DNA of 64,000 nucleotides from Rhodocyclaceae bacterium (GTDB taxonomy: Bacteria > Pseudomonadota > Gammaproteobacteria > Burkholderiales > Ga0077523). Positions 19,953-30,677 of this stretch are shown here, piece after piece. Under the pieces are notes generated by a model. That model did no database searches and had not been told where the DNA came from. It was given only the letters and a program-made list of their open reading frames with translations. Where the stretch lies: assembly GCA_020248405.1 (NCBI GenBank), contig JADCHQ010000018.1, forward strand, positions 1 through 64,000, given 5' to 3'. The number at the start of each line of letters is the position of its first letter. Within the stretch, counting starts at the first letter, position 1. A program made the position numbers and the translations under genes.

Positions 19953-21169
19953 GCGGCAACCCCAGCCGCGATTCGCTCCGCGTCCCTCACACGTAGCTCG
20001 CCGGAGATGAGCTTGGGCAGCAGCGCGTCGCGCACCAAGGCGAGGCTCCGGGACTCATGGATGCCGGCGATGATCCGCTCGACCGACGGTCGCATCAGGT
20101 CGGTGAATGCCTTGGCTATCGGGCTCGGTGGCTTTACGAGTTCATATCGGGCCATGTCAGCCCAACTCGTCCGCGGCATCTTTGTGCCTGTAGAGCCAGC
20201 GTTCGTGAACTCGACGAACTCGTCGCTGGAGATCAAGCCCAGCACGAAGGCGAACCAATGGGGTTCCTGCGGTGCGACGACTACGATGTCCGTGGAACAC
20301 ACGCCATCGCATGGCGCGACACCGACCTTGTGGAAGTACGGCCTGAGCTTTCCGAAAAGGATCTCGCCCTTCTTGAACCCGAACTTGTTGCTTTCGAGGC
20401 CCTCGGCGACTCCCCAGTCAGACAGCGCGATGCAGCGCTTCGGCATATGCTCGAGCGCGATGTAGGGCACGTCTGGTTCTATGGTGTCGGGCTGTTCGCT
20501 CCGGCGCGGATGCTCGGCAACGTCGCCGAGCTTCCCGACCTCCCACCACTCCGGAATCTCCCCGAGATCAGAGTCGACAAGTCGGTCAGGGAAGAGGTCA
20601 GCGATCGGCTTGGGGAGGCCGGGGTCGCGGCCTTCGGCCTTGGCGCGGACGGGGTCGAAGTCCACGAACCACGACTTGAAGAGCGTGCGGGCCATCGCCT
20701 CCAGCGTCTCGTTCATTTGACGGCTCAGCTCGATCTTGTCGTCCAGCGTGCCGAGGATGTGGGCGATGGCGCGTTGCTCCCCAACGTCGGTGGGGACGAC
20801 GACGCGGGCTTGATGAAGGTGGTTCCGATTAACTCCTGGAACGGCGGCCTTGTCCGAGTAGGCAAGGAAGTCCAAGCTCCGCATGAAGTAGCTGATAAAG
20901 CGCGGATCGTTGCCCTTGAAGTTGCGCACGTAGAGCGTGGTGTTCAGGGGCCAGAAGCCCTGCTCGATGTAGAAGACCTGGCCGAGCGTTCCATACCGGC
21001 CGGTGACGACTCCCGGGCCAGTGGCCATGGCCTCCGCGTGGTAGTCGGTCACCCCAGACGAAGAAACGATGGGCACAGCCCCAGGACGGCGCTCCTGCTG
21101 AGGAAGATCGTAGCCACGCTTCAGCTCGATCACATCACCAAGCGCGCACTCATGCCAATCACCCGCCAT
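19949..21169 (-). CDS. hsdS: Type I restriction-modification specificity subunit (HsdS)
   Basis: A 406-residue specificity subunit with two target recognition domains. TRD1 covers about residues 1-150 (ALGDVIELKRGYDLP start), followed by the central conserved helix (ILGTLDDKIELSRQMNETLEAMARTLFKSW). TRD2 covers about 205-365 (GEIPEWWEVGKLGDVAE start), then the distal conserved helix (LALVRDALLPKLISGELRV). Each TRD should read one half of a bipartite target; the sequence read cannot be predicted here. The ATG at 21169 has GGAGG 6-7 nt upstream. It overlaps the small upstream gene by 11 nt and the DUF3644 gene by 4 nt. Confidence 0.93.
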   Translation of the reverse strand: MAGDWHECALGDVIELKRGYDLPQQERRPGAVPIVSSSGVTDYHAEAMATGPGVVTGRYGTLGQVFYIEQGFWPLNTTLYVRNFKGNDPRFISYFMRSLDFLAYSDKAAVPGVNRNHLHQARVVVPTDVGEQRAIAHILGTLDDKIELSRQMNETLEAMARTLFKSWFVDFDPVRAKAEGRDPGLPKPIADLFPDRLVDSDLGEIPEWWEVGKLGDVAEHPRRSEQPDTIEPDVPYIALEHMPKRCIALSDWGVAEGLESNKFGFKKGEILFGKLRPYFHKVGVAPCDGVCSTDIVVVAPQEPHWFAFVLGLISSDEFVEFTNAGSTGTKMPRTSWADMARYELVKPPSPIAKAFTDLMRPSVERIIAGIHESRSLALVRDALLPKLISGELRVRDAERIAAGVAA

Positions 21170-21320
21170 ACCCAACCTCCCGCAGGCTAAAGGCGATAGC
21201 GGCATAGCACTTCACCACCTCGCCCTGCCGCCGGACCACCGCCACCTCGAATCGCACGCCCCGTCCAAATAAATGCACGCGTACATTGACCGTGCGTTTC
21301 CGTGCATTTGCGATGTTCAT
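21159..21320 (-). CDS. Unknown 53-residue protein encoded between AlbA_2 gene and hsdS
   Basis: A small basic protein starting [18 protein letters not shown] and ending AIAFSLREVGYGG. Its predicted secondary structure is mainly strands (TVNVRVHLF, VRFEVAVVRR) and a short helix. The start is supported by GGAGG 8 nt upstream and by the 4-nt ATGA overlap with the preceding gene; its end overlaps the hsdS start by 11 nt. No known family is recognised. The tight fit in the operon argues that it is translated and functional. It could be a stabilising or modulating partner of HsdS or the AlbA_2 ATPase, but that is a guess. Confidence 0.65.
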   Translation of the reverse strand: MNIANARKRTVNVRVHLFGRGVRFEVAVVRRQGEVVKCYAAIAFSLREVGYGG

Positions 21321-23010
21321 GCCGACGGCCTCCGGTAGCCGACACTCCGTCCTCGCTCGCCTTCGCGGTGCACAAGCCCCTGTTGCGCAAGGCGATCCAG
21401 CAGGCGATAGGCCTGGGGACCGGTGATGCGGCACAGCTCGGCGGCCTCCCGCCGTGTGATGCGCCCGTGCTTTTCCACGTATTGCAGCACCATCTGCGTC
21501 TGCTGCAGCGGTTCGAAGCCGCGCTGGCGGACATAGCCGGACTTATCGCCCAGCAGCCGGTAGGCAGCGGCGGAGAGGTGCCACGTGCGCCCCTTGGTCT
21601 GACCGCGCTCCTCCACCAGGCCCGCTTCGACCAGCCGGTGCAGCGCTGCCCGGGAGTCGCCCTCAGGCTTCTGCAGCAACCGCGACGCCTCGTCGGTTGC
21701 CAGGCTGCGCGTCTGCCACAGGGCGTTGAGGACCAGCAGCTCGTCCAGGCCTGGATCGCGCCCCTGCTGCGCCTCGCTCACCAGCAGCCGCACAAAGTCG
21801 AGATTGGCCGCGCCGCCCGGCAGCACGATACTCACTGTCGTTTCGTTGCTGCGCGCATAGGAAGGCACGGGCCGGCCGTTGCGCAACTGGTCGTAGAAGA
21901 TCGTGTCGATGCCGCGTGCCGTGCGCTCGACGATGCCGGCGCGCTTGAAGGCATCCGCCAGCAGCGGGTTGCGAGGGCGCGGCGTGGTGACGAGCAGGTT
22001 GTCGAGCCGCACGCCTTCCGGAAAGCCCCCGGGACTCGTGATCTCGATGTGGTCGGTCTGCCACTGAAAGTGCACCGCGCCCAGCCGCAAGTAGTCGCGG
22101 TGGATCAGGGCATTGGTCAGCGCCTCGCGCAGCGCGCGCTCGGGGTAATCCGGCACGCCGACCCGCAGCATGCCGACCATCAGTTCCTGTTCGCGATTAC
22201 GGGCCCGAATGCGCCCCTCGCACTCTTCCAGCACGCGCAGGAGCGGCCAGCGGAAGAAGTCGTTGACTTCGACGTCCAGCCCGCGCAGCACCTGAAATGC
22301 GACCTCATGCGTCGGCAGGAAGCGGCGCAGGGCATCGTCCTTGCCGAACAGCAGCAGTGCCGCGAGGCGCACGCCGCGAACGGTGCCGTTGGCGTCCACC
22401 ACGCCGAGCGCCTTGGCGAGGTCAAGATCCGGCAGGTCGAGCAGCGATTCGTCGCTGCGCCCACGCCGCTCGCGAACACTGCGCCGGAATCGCTCGAACT
22501 CCAGCGGATCGAGATGTTCCCAGCGCGCCTCGGCCACGACCTGGGCCGAAGGGTCGAGCAGTCCGCGGCCGGCCTGCAGCGACTGCACGGCATAGCCGTC
22601 CATCGGGATGCACGCGGGCCGGCCGTCGCCGCCCAGCGCGCGGCGCAGGAAAACGCCATCGCTGGTCGCCACTGGCTGGCGCTGCGGGGGCACTTCGATG
22701 CTGAGCACCGGTTGCCCCTCGGGCATCGTGAGCTCTACCTGCACGTTGATCGAAGGACGAGTGCGATTGGCGATGAGGGCAGCAACTCGGGTTGTGTCGG
22801 TGGTCCCGCCATGCCGGGGTCGCGCGCCGGTGATCCGGCCGTCGTCCTCCACGCCCACAAGTAACCGCGCGGGCTCGGTGCCGGACTGGTTGGCCAGGCA
22901 TACGACCGCCTCGACCAGATCGCGATCGTTCAGCGGGCCGCGCTCTTCGCCCTTGAATTCCACTGCGAGCGTTTCGCCTGCATTGATCAGGGCGCGAACC
23001 GCATCCGTCG

Positions 23011-23014
<4 letters not shown>
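21317..23014 (-). CDS. AlbA_2-domain ATPase (COG2865, RecG-related)
   Basis: A 565-residue protein of the putative transcriptional regulator/ATP-dependent helicase-related group. The AlbA_2 domain occupies about residues 8-150 ([30 protein letters not shown] and GVFLRRALG). The ATP-binding region has [14 protein letters not shown] and [12 protein letters not shown], and two winged-helix segments close the protein (about 435-560). It lies between hsdM and the small gene before hsdS with 4-nt overlaps on both sides. Proteins of this type are found in several type I loci; whether they are needed for restriction or guard against damage is not known. Confidence 0.87.
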
Positions 23015-24618
<1,604 letters not shown>

Positions 24619-24634
24619 GAGGTTTCCTGGGTTC

Positions 24635-24970
24635 TCAACGGCGCGCGGGGGCGTGCGCGCGCTCGGTCGGTGTGCGATCGGACAGTGTTGGCAGCTTGCG
24701 CAAGGCGGGGCCGAGCTTCCGTTCCGCCACCCGCAGCTCGTACACCGTCTGCAGATTCAGCCAGAGCTCGGGGCTGGTGCCGAAGAAGTGCCCCAGCCGC
24801 AGCGCCGTGTCGCCGGTGATGCCCCGCTGCCCGTTCAGGATGCCGGTGATGCGGTTGGTGGGCACCGCAATACGCCGACCCAGCTCGGCGGCGCTCATGT
24901 CCAGCGCGGCCAGCCGCTCGGCCAGGTGCGCGCCGGGGTGGATCGGAGAGCGTGCGAGCGAGGATGTCAT
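24635..24970 (-). CDS. HigA-family XRE antitoxin-like regulator, no HigB partner
   Basis: A 111-residue protein with the HigA pattern: [64 protein letters not shown], an XRE helix-turn-helix with the HigA-specific tail YELRVAE. HigA normally neutralises the ribonuclease HigB encoded just upstream. Here the 87 bp upstream contain no toxin gene, and the next gene is mrr. Lying 16 nt before hsdM, it may act as a transcription regulator of the methylase-restriction operon, in the manner of C proteins. That role is inference. Confidence 0.85.
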   Translation of the reverse strand: MTSSLARSPIHPGAHLAERLAALDMSAAELGRRIAVPTNRITGILNGQRGITGDTALRLGHFFGTSPELWLNLQTVYELRVAERKLGPALRKLPTLSDRTPTERAHAPARR

Positions 24971-25018
24971 GGGATGGCTTCCAGCAACCCGGGACAGGAC
25001 CGGGCCGACACCTGCTGA

Positions 25019-25037
25019 TGGTTTACCAATATCGTAA
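25019..25037 (-). promoter_or_regulatory. Palindromic candidate operator upstream of the higA-like gene
   Basis: TGGTTTACCA (25019-25028) is a dyad, and a second overlapping dyad TTAC-N7-GTAA spans 25023-25037. They lie about 50-65 bp upstream of the HigA-like start, a normal place for HigA autoregulation. The assignment rests on symmetry and position only. Confidence 0.3.
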
Positions 25038-25057
25038 CGGATGCCGTGAGCGGCGGA

Positions 25058-25978
25058 TCAGCCCTCGAAGAAGTCTTCGTCCAGCCGCTTGATGTGCAAA
25101 ACATCCTCGTCGCGGCAGCCTACGTTGTAGCGGATCATCAGCCGAGCCAATTGCTGGCCGTCGATCAGCACGATGCGCGAGCCCAGCCCGCGGGCGGTGT
25201 CAATCGCCGACGCGCTGAACGCCGAGGTGGTAAAGAAGATGCCCTTCTGGGCTTTCTTCAAGCTGAGGGCGCCGAAGAAGTCGCGGATCGCTCCAGCGCC
25301 GATGTTGTTGCCCTCGGCGTAGCGCTTGGCCTGGACGAAGACCTGGTCCACGCCGAGTGGATCTTGGTCGATGACGCCGTCCACGCCGTCGTCACCACTC
25401 TGGCCGAGCGCACGGCCCGCCTCTTCGGACGTGCCGCCATAGCCCATGGCGAGCAGCAGCTCGACGATCAGCTTCTCGAAAAAGCATGGGTTCGCCTTTC
25501 GAGTGCGGTCCAGCAGATCAGCGGCCAGGGCGCCGGTGATGGCGCCGTGAGCGCGTCGTAACGCTTCGTCGGGCGTCTCGTCACCCAGCGATCCAGACGC
25601 CTGAACGGGCGGTGCGTCGCCGCCGCCGTCGCCCTGGTTGACCCTGGTCTTGAAGTCCTGGAACTCCTTGAACCGATCAAGGTACGCGTTGTTGATGGCG
25701 GCGGCGGAATCGGCGAGGGCGGCCTCACCCCGGGCGGTGATGCGGAAGTGGCCGCGCCGCGTAGCCTCCACCAGACCGGCTTTCACCAGATAGGTCTTGG
25801 CCCAGTGCACGCGGTTCGCGAACATGGTCTGCTTGCCGCTCGGGAGCAGTTGGGCACGGTCATCAGGGCTCAGGCCCAGCTTTTCGGCGAGCCGTTCGAC
25901 GGCGTCGGCGATCCGGATCTCGCCAGCGGCCGCGCACTCCAGAACGGGGCGCATGAGGGTCTGGTAGTCCGGGATCAT
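25058..25978 (-). CDS. mrr: Mrr restriction system protein
   Basis: A 306-residue protein with classic Mrr layout. The Mrr_N winged-helix domain covers residues 1-90 (MRPVLECAAAGEI, FANRVHWAKTYLVKAGLVE and RGHFRITARG). The Mrr_cat nuclease follows (168-285: FFEKLIVELLLAMGYGG, GDDGVDG with D200, and VFVQAKRY with Q216-A-K218). Mrr cuts DNA with foreign methylation and can be triggered by methylases of other type I or III systems. Having it beside an active HsdM implies compatibility between this Mrr and the local methyl mark. The start lies only 52 bp after ychF, so read-through from ychF may transcribe it. Confidence 0.92.
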   Translation of the reverse strand: MIPDYQTLMRPVLECAAAGEIRIADAVERLAEKLGLSPDDRAQLLPSGKQTMFANRVHWAKTYLVKAGLVEATRRGHFRITARGEAALADSAAAINNAYLDRFKEFQDFKTRVNQGDGGGDAPPVQASGSLGDETPDEALRRAHGAITGALAADLLDRTRKANPCFFEKLIVELLLAMGYGGTSEEAGRALGQSGDDGVDGVIDQDPLGVDQVFVQAKRYAEGNNIGAGAIRDFFGALSLKKAQKGIFFTTSAFSASAIDTARGLGSRIVLIDGQQLARLMIRYNVGCRDEDVLHIKRLDEDFFEG

Positions 25979-26030
25979 GGGGAATCAGCTCTGCCAGGAA
26001 GCTATGCGGGATCGGGCGGCGCGGAATTCG

Positions 26031-26042
26031 TCAGACGTTGAA
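26031..26042. repeat. Candidate attachment-site copy at the ychF 3' end (right)
   Basis: The 12-mer TCAGACGTTGAA spans the last three sense codons and stop of ychF on the minus strand and recurs at 8204-8215. It marks the exact right edge of the accessory island. Confidence 0.3.
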
Positions 26043-27125
26043 CCTGAAGTGCATCACATCCCCGTCCTTCACCACGTACTCCTTGCCTTCCAGCCGCATC
26101 TTGCCCGCCTCCTTGGCGCCATGTTCGCCCTTCAGCGCCACGTAGTCGTCGAAGGCGATCACCTCGGCGCGGATGAATCCGCGCTCGAAATCGGTGTGGA
26201 TCACTGCCGCGGCCTGGGGAGCGGTGTCGCCCTTGTGGATGGTCCAGGCGCGCACTTCCTTTTCGCCGGCCGTGAAGTAGGTCTGCAGGCCCAGCAGGTC
26301 GAAGGCGGCGCGGATCAGGCGGTTGAGGCCGGGCTCTTCCAGGCCCATGTCGGCCAGGAACACCATCTTGTCCTCGTCGGGCAGATCGGCGATCTGCGCC
26401 TCGGTGGCGGCGCAGATGGCCACCACGGGGGCGCCTTCGCGGGCGGCGTGCTCGCGCACGCGATCGAGCAGCGGGTTGTCGTGGAAGCCGCCCTCGGCCA
26501 CGTTGGCACAGTACAGCGTGGGCTTCATGGTGAGCAGGAACAGCGGCTTGGCCACGGCCTGCTCTTCCCGGGACAGCTCCACGGTACGAGCGGGCTTCGC
26601 CTGGTCCAGGGCCGCCTGCAGTTTGGTTAGCACCGCCACCAGGCGCTGCGCCTCCTTGTCGCCGCCGGCCTTGGCCACCTTGGAGTACTTGGCCAGTTGC
26701 TTTTCCACCGTGGCCAGGTCGGCCAGGGCCAGCTCGGTGTTGATAACCTCGATGTCGGAGACCGGGTCCACCTTGCCCGCCACGTGCACCACGTTGGCGT
26801 CGTCGAAACAACGCACCACGTGGCAGATGGCGTCGGTCTCGCGGATGTTTGCCAGGAACTGGTTGCCCAGGCCCTCGCCCTTGGAGGCGCCGGCCACCAG
26901 GCCGGCGATGTCCACGAACTCCACCACCGCGGGGATCACCTTCTGGGGTTTGACGATGGCGGCGAGCTGCTGCAGGCGCGGGTCGGGTACCTCCACGATG
27001 CCCACGTTGGGCTCGATGGTGCAGAAGGGATAATTCTCGGCGGCGATGCCCGCCTTGGTAAGGGCGTTGAAGGTGGTGGACTTGCCCACGTTGGGCAGGC
27101 CGACGATGCCGCATTTGAGGGACAT
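26031..27125 (-). CDS. ychF: Redox-regulated ribosome-associated ATPase YchF
   Basis: A 364-residue Obg-family P-loop protein. GLPNVGKST (9-17) is the P-loop, DIAGL is the switch region, a coiled-coil hairpin lies in the middle (about 120-210), and the TGS domain closes the protein (ending VMHFRFNV). YchF binds the large ribosomal subunit, hydrolyses ATP and lowers oxidative-stress resistance in other bacteria. The start at 27125 has AGGAG 8 nt upstream. It lies downstream of pth, the usual order in proteobacteria. Its 3' end appears to be the insertion point of the accessory island. Confidence 0.97.
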   Translation of the reverse strand: MSLKCGIVGLPNVGKSTTFNALTKAGIAAENYPFCTIEPNVGIVEVPDPRLQQLAAIVKPQKVIPAVVEFVDIAGLVAGASKGEGLGNQFLANIRETDAICHVVRCFDDANVVHVAGKVDPVSDIEVINTELALADLATVEKQLAKYSKVAKAGGDKEAQRLVAVLTKLQAALDQAKPARTVELSREEQAVAKPLFLLTMKPTLYCANVAEGGFHDNPLLDRVREHAAREGAPVVAICAATEAQIADLPDEDKMVFLADMGLEEPGLNRLIRAAFDLLGLQTYFTAGEKEVRAWTIHKGDTAPQAAAVIHTDFERGFIRAEVIAFDDYVALKGEHGAKEAGKMRLEGKEYVVKDGDVMHFRFNV

Positions 27126-27178
27126 GCGAGAGGCTCCTGGGAAGGGACGGTGTTGCCGTGCGGTGTGAAGGGCGCGCC

Positions 27179-27745
27179 TTAGCGCCGGGTGTGCAGTTCG
27201 AGCATGGCGGCCTCGGGTTGGTGTTCCAGCAGACGCGGCCACACGGCCAGCGCGCGCGCCAGCGCCTGGTCGATGAGTTCCTGCTCCTCGCGCCGCGGTT
27301 TCTCCAGAACGTAGCGGATCACGGCGTCGCGCTCGCCCGGGTGGCCGATGCCGATGCGCAGCCGCCAGAACTCCGCGCCCAGGTGGGCGATGATGCTCTT
27401 CAGGCCGTTGTGCCCGGCAGCGCCGCCGCCGCGCTTGAGCTTCACCCCGCCCGGCGGCAGGTCGAGTTCATCGTGCACCACGAGCATGTCTTCTGGCGCG
27501 ATCTTGTGGAAGCGCGCCAGCGCTGCCACGGCGCGGCCCGACTCGTTCATGTAGGTGCCGGGTTCCAGAAGCCAGCACTCATGCCCGGCCTGGGACACCC
27601 GCGCCGCGAGGCCGTGGAAGCGCGCCTCGGCGCGCAGGCTCGCGCCATGGGTATGGGCCACGGCATCCACGAACCAGAAGCCCGCATTGTGGCGCGTGGC
27701 CTGGTATTCGCGGCCGGGGTTGCCTAAGCCGACCAGCAGTCGCAT
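27179..27745 (-). CDS. pth: Peptidyl-tRNA hydrolase
   Basis: A 188-residue enzyme, the normal length. It hydrolyses peptidyl-tRNA released from stalled ribosomes. Visible active-site parts are GLGNPGREY at the start, RHNAGF with the catalytic histidine (H19), [16 protein letters not shown] and [13 protein letters not shown]. It lies between rplY and ychF on the same strand, which is the standard order in beta- and gammaproteobacteria. A strong hairpin lies in the gap to rplY. Confidence 0.98.
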   Translation of the reverse strand: MRLLVGLGNPGREYQATRHNAGFWFVDAVAHTHGASLRAEARFHGLAARVSQAGHECWLLEPGTYMNESGRAVAALARFHKIAPEDMLVVHDELDLPPGGVKLKRGGGAAGHNGLKSIIAHLGAEFWRLRIGIGHPGERDAVIRYVLEKPRREEQELIDQALARALAVWPRLLEHQPEAAMLELHTRR

Positions 27746-27763
27746 GAGGGGGCGCGCAAGGAA

Positions 27764-27801
27764 TCGGGCCCGCGGCGGGAGGTGTCCCGGCGCGGGCCCG
27801 A
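27764..27801. other. Strong hairpin between rplY and pth
   Basis: Arms TCGGGCCCGCG (27764-27774) and its exact complement (27791-27801) form 11 bp. Inside, a further 5-bp stem (CGGGA/TCCCG) with a GGTG loop extends it after one mismatch. There is no T-run. It lies in the 75-bp gap of the co-directional pair rplY-pth and may act as an RNA-processing or partial termination site that sets the ratio of the two products. Confidence 0.55.
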
Positions 27802-27820
27802 GGAACGCGGCGCGGGCCGG

Positions 27821-28516
27821 TTACTTCTTGGCGGCGGGCTTGGCGGCCGGTTTGGCAGCGGGCTTGGCTTCGGCCTTGGTCTCCGCCTTCTGCGCGGAGG
27901 CCGGAACAGCAGAGGCTGCCTGGCCGCCCTCTTCCTTGGCCACCTCGCCGCGCGGCACCTGGATGGTGGCCACCACAGCGTTGTCGCCGCGGCTGAACTG
28001 CACCGATTCCACGCCCGCGGGCATTTTGAGATCAGCCAGGTGAACCGACTGGCCCAGCTCGATGGCGCCCAGGTCCACCTCGATGAACTCGGGCAGCGCC
28101 GCGGGCAGACAGGCGATGTCGATTTCGTTGAGCACGTGGCTGATGATGCCGTGGCCGAACTTCACGCCGGGGGAGTTTTCGGCGTTGGTGAAGTGCAGCG
28201 GCACCTTCATGTGGATTTTCTGGTCGGCGGCCACGCGCTGGAAGTCCACGTGCAGCACCATCTGGCGGAAGGGGTGCATCTGCACGTCGCGCAGCAACAC
28301 CTGCTCGCTGTGTTCGCCGAGCTTCATGGTGAGGATGGAGGCGTGGAAGGCTTCCATCTTCAGGTGGCGCGACAGGGCGTTGTGGTCCAGCTGGACGGGC
28401 TGGGCGGGCTTGCCGGCGCCGTAGATGATGCCGGGGGTGAAACCGCGGTTGCGAAGGCGGCGGCTCGCACCCGTACCTTCCTCAGTCCGCGCGGTGGCGG
28501 TGATTTCGATCTTCAT
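27821..28516 (-). CDS. rplY: 50S ribosomal protein L25/general stress protein Ctc
   Basis: A 231-residue long-form L25 (Ctc/TL5 type). The N-terminal L25 domain binds 5S rRNA (residues 1-95: GTGASRRLRNRGFTPGIIYG and HASILTMKLGEHSEQVLLRD). The C-terminal beta domain covers 96-190. The last 40 residues are a low-complexity tail of repeated KAEAKPAAKPAAK units, probably disordered and rRNA-binding. It lies between prs and pth, the conserved order of betaproteobacteria. Confidence 0.97.
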   Translation of the reverse strand: MKIEITATARTEEGTGASRRLRNRGFTPGIIYGAGKPAQPVQLDHNALSRHLKMEAFHASILTMKLGEHSEQVLLRDVQMHPFRQMVLHVDFQRVAADQKIHMKVPLHFTNAENSPGVKFGHGIISHVLNEIDIACLPAALPEFIEVDLGAIELGQSVHLADLKMPAGVESVQFSRGDNAVVATIQVPRGEVAKEEGGQAASAVPASAQKAETKAEAKPAAKPAAKPAAKK

Positions 28517-28616
28517 GTCACTTCTCCGAATCTGCGCGCCGGCCGCGACCAGCGCAGCGCGCGTTGCTGAATCGGGCCGCGCGAGCGGCCCGGGCTTGGG
28601 GGAGCGGCCCTTGGGG

Positions 28617-29549
28617 CTACTCCATGAACAGCGAGGACACGGAGTCCTCGTTGCTGATGCGGCGCATGGTCTCGGCCAGCAGGCTGCCGATGGGCAGTTG
28701 GCGGATGCGGTTGCAGGCCTTGGCGTCTTCGCGCAGGGGAATGGTGTCGGTGACCACGAGTTCGTCGAGCACCGAGTTGCAAATGCGTTCCACGGCCTTG
28801 CCCGAGAGCACCGGGTGGGTGCAGTAGGCCAGCACGCGCTCGGCGCCGCGTTCCTTGAGCGCCGCGGCGGCCTCGCACAGGGTGTTGGCCGTGTCCACCA
28901 TGTCGTCCATGATCACGCAGGTGCGGCCGGCGGGGTCGCCGATGATGTTCATCACCGTGGCCACGTTGGGCTTGGGGCGGCGCTTGTCGATGATGGCCAG
29001 GTCGGAGTCGAGCCGCTTGGCAAGCGCCCGGGCGCGCACCACGCCGCCCACGTCGGGCGAGACCACCAGCAGATTCTCGTGGCCGATCTTCCAGATGTCG
29101 CCCAGCAGGATGGGCGCGGCGTAGATGTTGTCCACGGGAATATCGTAGAAGCCCTGGATCTGGTCGGCATGCAGATCCACGGTGAGCACGCGGTCGATCC
29201 CGGCGGCCTGCAGCATGTTGGCCACCACGCGGGCGCTGATGGCCACGCGCGCCGAGCGCGGCCGGCGATCCTGGCGCGAGTAGCCCATGTAGGGGATGGC
29301 CGCCGTGATGCGCCCCGCCGAGGAGCGGCGTAGGGCGTCGGCCATGAGCACCAGCTCCATCAGGTTGTCGTTGGTGGGCATGCAGGTGGACTGAAGCACG
29401 AACACATCGCGGCCGCGGACGTTTTCCAGCAGCTCCACCATCACTTCGCCATCGCTGAAGCGGCCCACGGTGGCACGGCCCAGCTGGATGTTCAGGTGGC
29501 GGCACACATCTTCGGCAAGCCGCGGGTTGGCGTTGCCCGCGAACACCAT
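28617..29549 (-). CDS. prs: Ribose-phosphate pyrophosphokinase
   Basis: A 310-residue PRPP synthase, which makes PRPP from ribose 5-phosphate and ATP for nucleotide, histidine and tryptophan synthesis. Family features include [21 protein letters not shown], the ATP-binding flexible loop KRRPKPN and the PRPP-binding loop [13 protein letters not shown]. The ATG at 29549 gives the usual length, although no clear ribosome site precedes it. Upstream on the same strand are tRNA-Gln and ispE, the conserved ispE-tRNA-Gln-prs-rplY-pth order. Confidence 0.97.
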   Translation of the reverse strand: MVFAGNANPRLAEDVCRHLNIQLGRATVGRFSDGEVMVELLENVRGRDVFVLQSTCMPTNDNLMELVLMADALRRSSAGRITAAIPYMGYSRQDRRPRSARVAISARVVANMLQAAGIDRVLTVDLHADQIQGFYDIPVDNIYAAPILLGDIWKIGHENLLVVSPDVGGVVRARALAKRLDSDLAIIDKRRPKPNVATVMNIIGDPAGRTCVIMDDMVDTANTLCEAAAALKERGAERVLAYCTHPVLSGKAVERICNSVLDELVVTDTIPLREDAKACNRIRQLPIGSLLAETMRRISNEDSVSSLFME

Positions 29550-29737
29550 CAGGCTGTCGTTGACGAGATGGGTATGCGTGACGGACCGCCGTGGTTCGTG
29601 CGCTGTCAGCAAGTGCGCCCCCGATGATGGCGGCCCGCGTTTGGCGCGGGCCGCGGTTGAACGACCCGTGGCCCGCGGCGGGCCTGCACGCCCGCCCTCA
29701 GCCCAGCGCGGGCGTCGAGGTGCCGGCCTCGATAACC

Positions 29738-29814
29738 TGGCTGGGGAGGAAGGATTCGAACCCTCGTATGCCGGAATCAAAATCCGGTGCCTTAACCAAC
29801 TTGGCGACTCCCCA
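29738..29814 (-). tRNA. tRNA-Gln (anticodon TTG)
   Basis: A 77-nt tRNA with encoded CCA. The acceptor stem TGGGGAG pairs with CTCCCCA, the anticodon arm is CCGGA-TTTTGAT-TCCGG with anticodon TTG at the loop centre, and the T arm carries TTCGAAT. The 5' T is typical of glutamine tRNAs. It sits between ispE and prs, the conserved betaproteobacterial position, and is probably processed from their shared transcript. Confidence 0.97.
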
Positions 29815-29822
29815 GATGACCT

Positions 29823-30677
29823 TCAATCGGCGGCGAGCGCGCGAAGCGGATGCTCATCCAGACCGCGGGCCACGAAGCCCGACAACCCTTCCGGAACCTG
29901 CGCCAGAGCCGCGCGGGCCGAAGCTTCGGTCGCGAAGCCACAGAACACGCAAGCGCCGGAGCCGGTCATGCGTGCGGGCCCGAATTGTTCGAGCCAGGAA
30001 AGCGCCCGATGCACCTCGACCACCTCGTCACGCACCACGGATTGCAGGTCGTTTCGACCCCAACCGTGCCGCCAACCCCTTGAAAGGGCCGTAATTGTGA
30101 TGGCACTGCCATGACGTGTCAAATGAGGCGAGGCGAACACCGCGGCGGTGGAAACGGCCACGGGCGGGGTGAGCACTAGATACCAAGCGGCCCCCGGGTC
30201 AAAGGCCTGGAGGCGCTCCCCAACGCCCTCTGCGAAGGCGTTGCGGCCGAAAAGGAATACCGGCACGTCGGCCCCGAGCCGCAGGCCCAGGGCCTGCAGG
30301 GCGGCCCGGTCCAGACCGGTGCCCCACAGGTGGTTCAAGCCCAGCAGCACGGTGGCGGCGTCAGAGCTGCCACCGCCCAGTCCGCCCCCCATGGGCAGGT
30401 GCTTTTCCACGCGGATGTCGGCCCCGAGAGGGCATCCGGTGGCCACCTGCAACGCCCGTGCCGCACGCACGGCCAGGTCGGAGTCGGGCTCAACGCCGGG
30501 CACGTGGTTCACGCGCCGGATTGCACCGTCGCTGCGCACCGAGAGGCCGATGCGATCGGCGCGCTCGATGAAGCGGAACAGGGTTTGCAATTCGTGATAG
30601 CCGTCGGGCCGACGGCCGATGACGTGCAGGAACAAATTCAGTTTCCCGGGCGCCGCAAACACATGCTCGGTGTTCAT
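29823..30677 (-). CDS. ispE: 4-diphosphocytidyl-2-C-methyl-D-erythritol kinase
   Basis: A 284-residue GHMP kinase of the MEP isoprenoid pathway, which phosphorylates the 2-hydroxyl of CDP-methylerythritol. APGKLNLFLHV is the substrate lysine motif, MGGGLGGGSSDAA the ATP-binding glycine loop and MTGSGACVFC the third GHMP motif. The start at 30677 overlaps the lolB stop as ATGA. tRNA-Gln follows 8 nt after the stop codon. Confidence 0.97.
   Translation of the reverse strand: MNTEHVFAAPGKLNLFLHVIGRRPDGYHELQTLFRFIERADRIGLSVRSDGAIRRVNHVPGVEPDSDLAVRAARALQVATGCPLGADIRVEKHLPMGGGLGGGSSDAATVLLGLNHLWGTGLDRAALQALGLRLGADVPVFLFGRNAFAEGVGERLQAFDPGAAWYLVLTPPVAVSTAAVFASPHLTRHGSAITITALSRGWRHGWGRNDLQSVVRDEVVEVHRALSWLEQFGPARMTGSGACVFCGFATEASARAALAQVPEGLSGFVARGLDEHPLRALAAD

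Noticed and set aside
29550-29780. N-terminal extension of Prs running through tRNA-Gln
   Set aside because: It would translate the tRNA gene, and the family start [10 protein letters not shown] begins right after the ATG at 29549.
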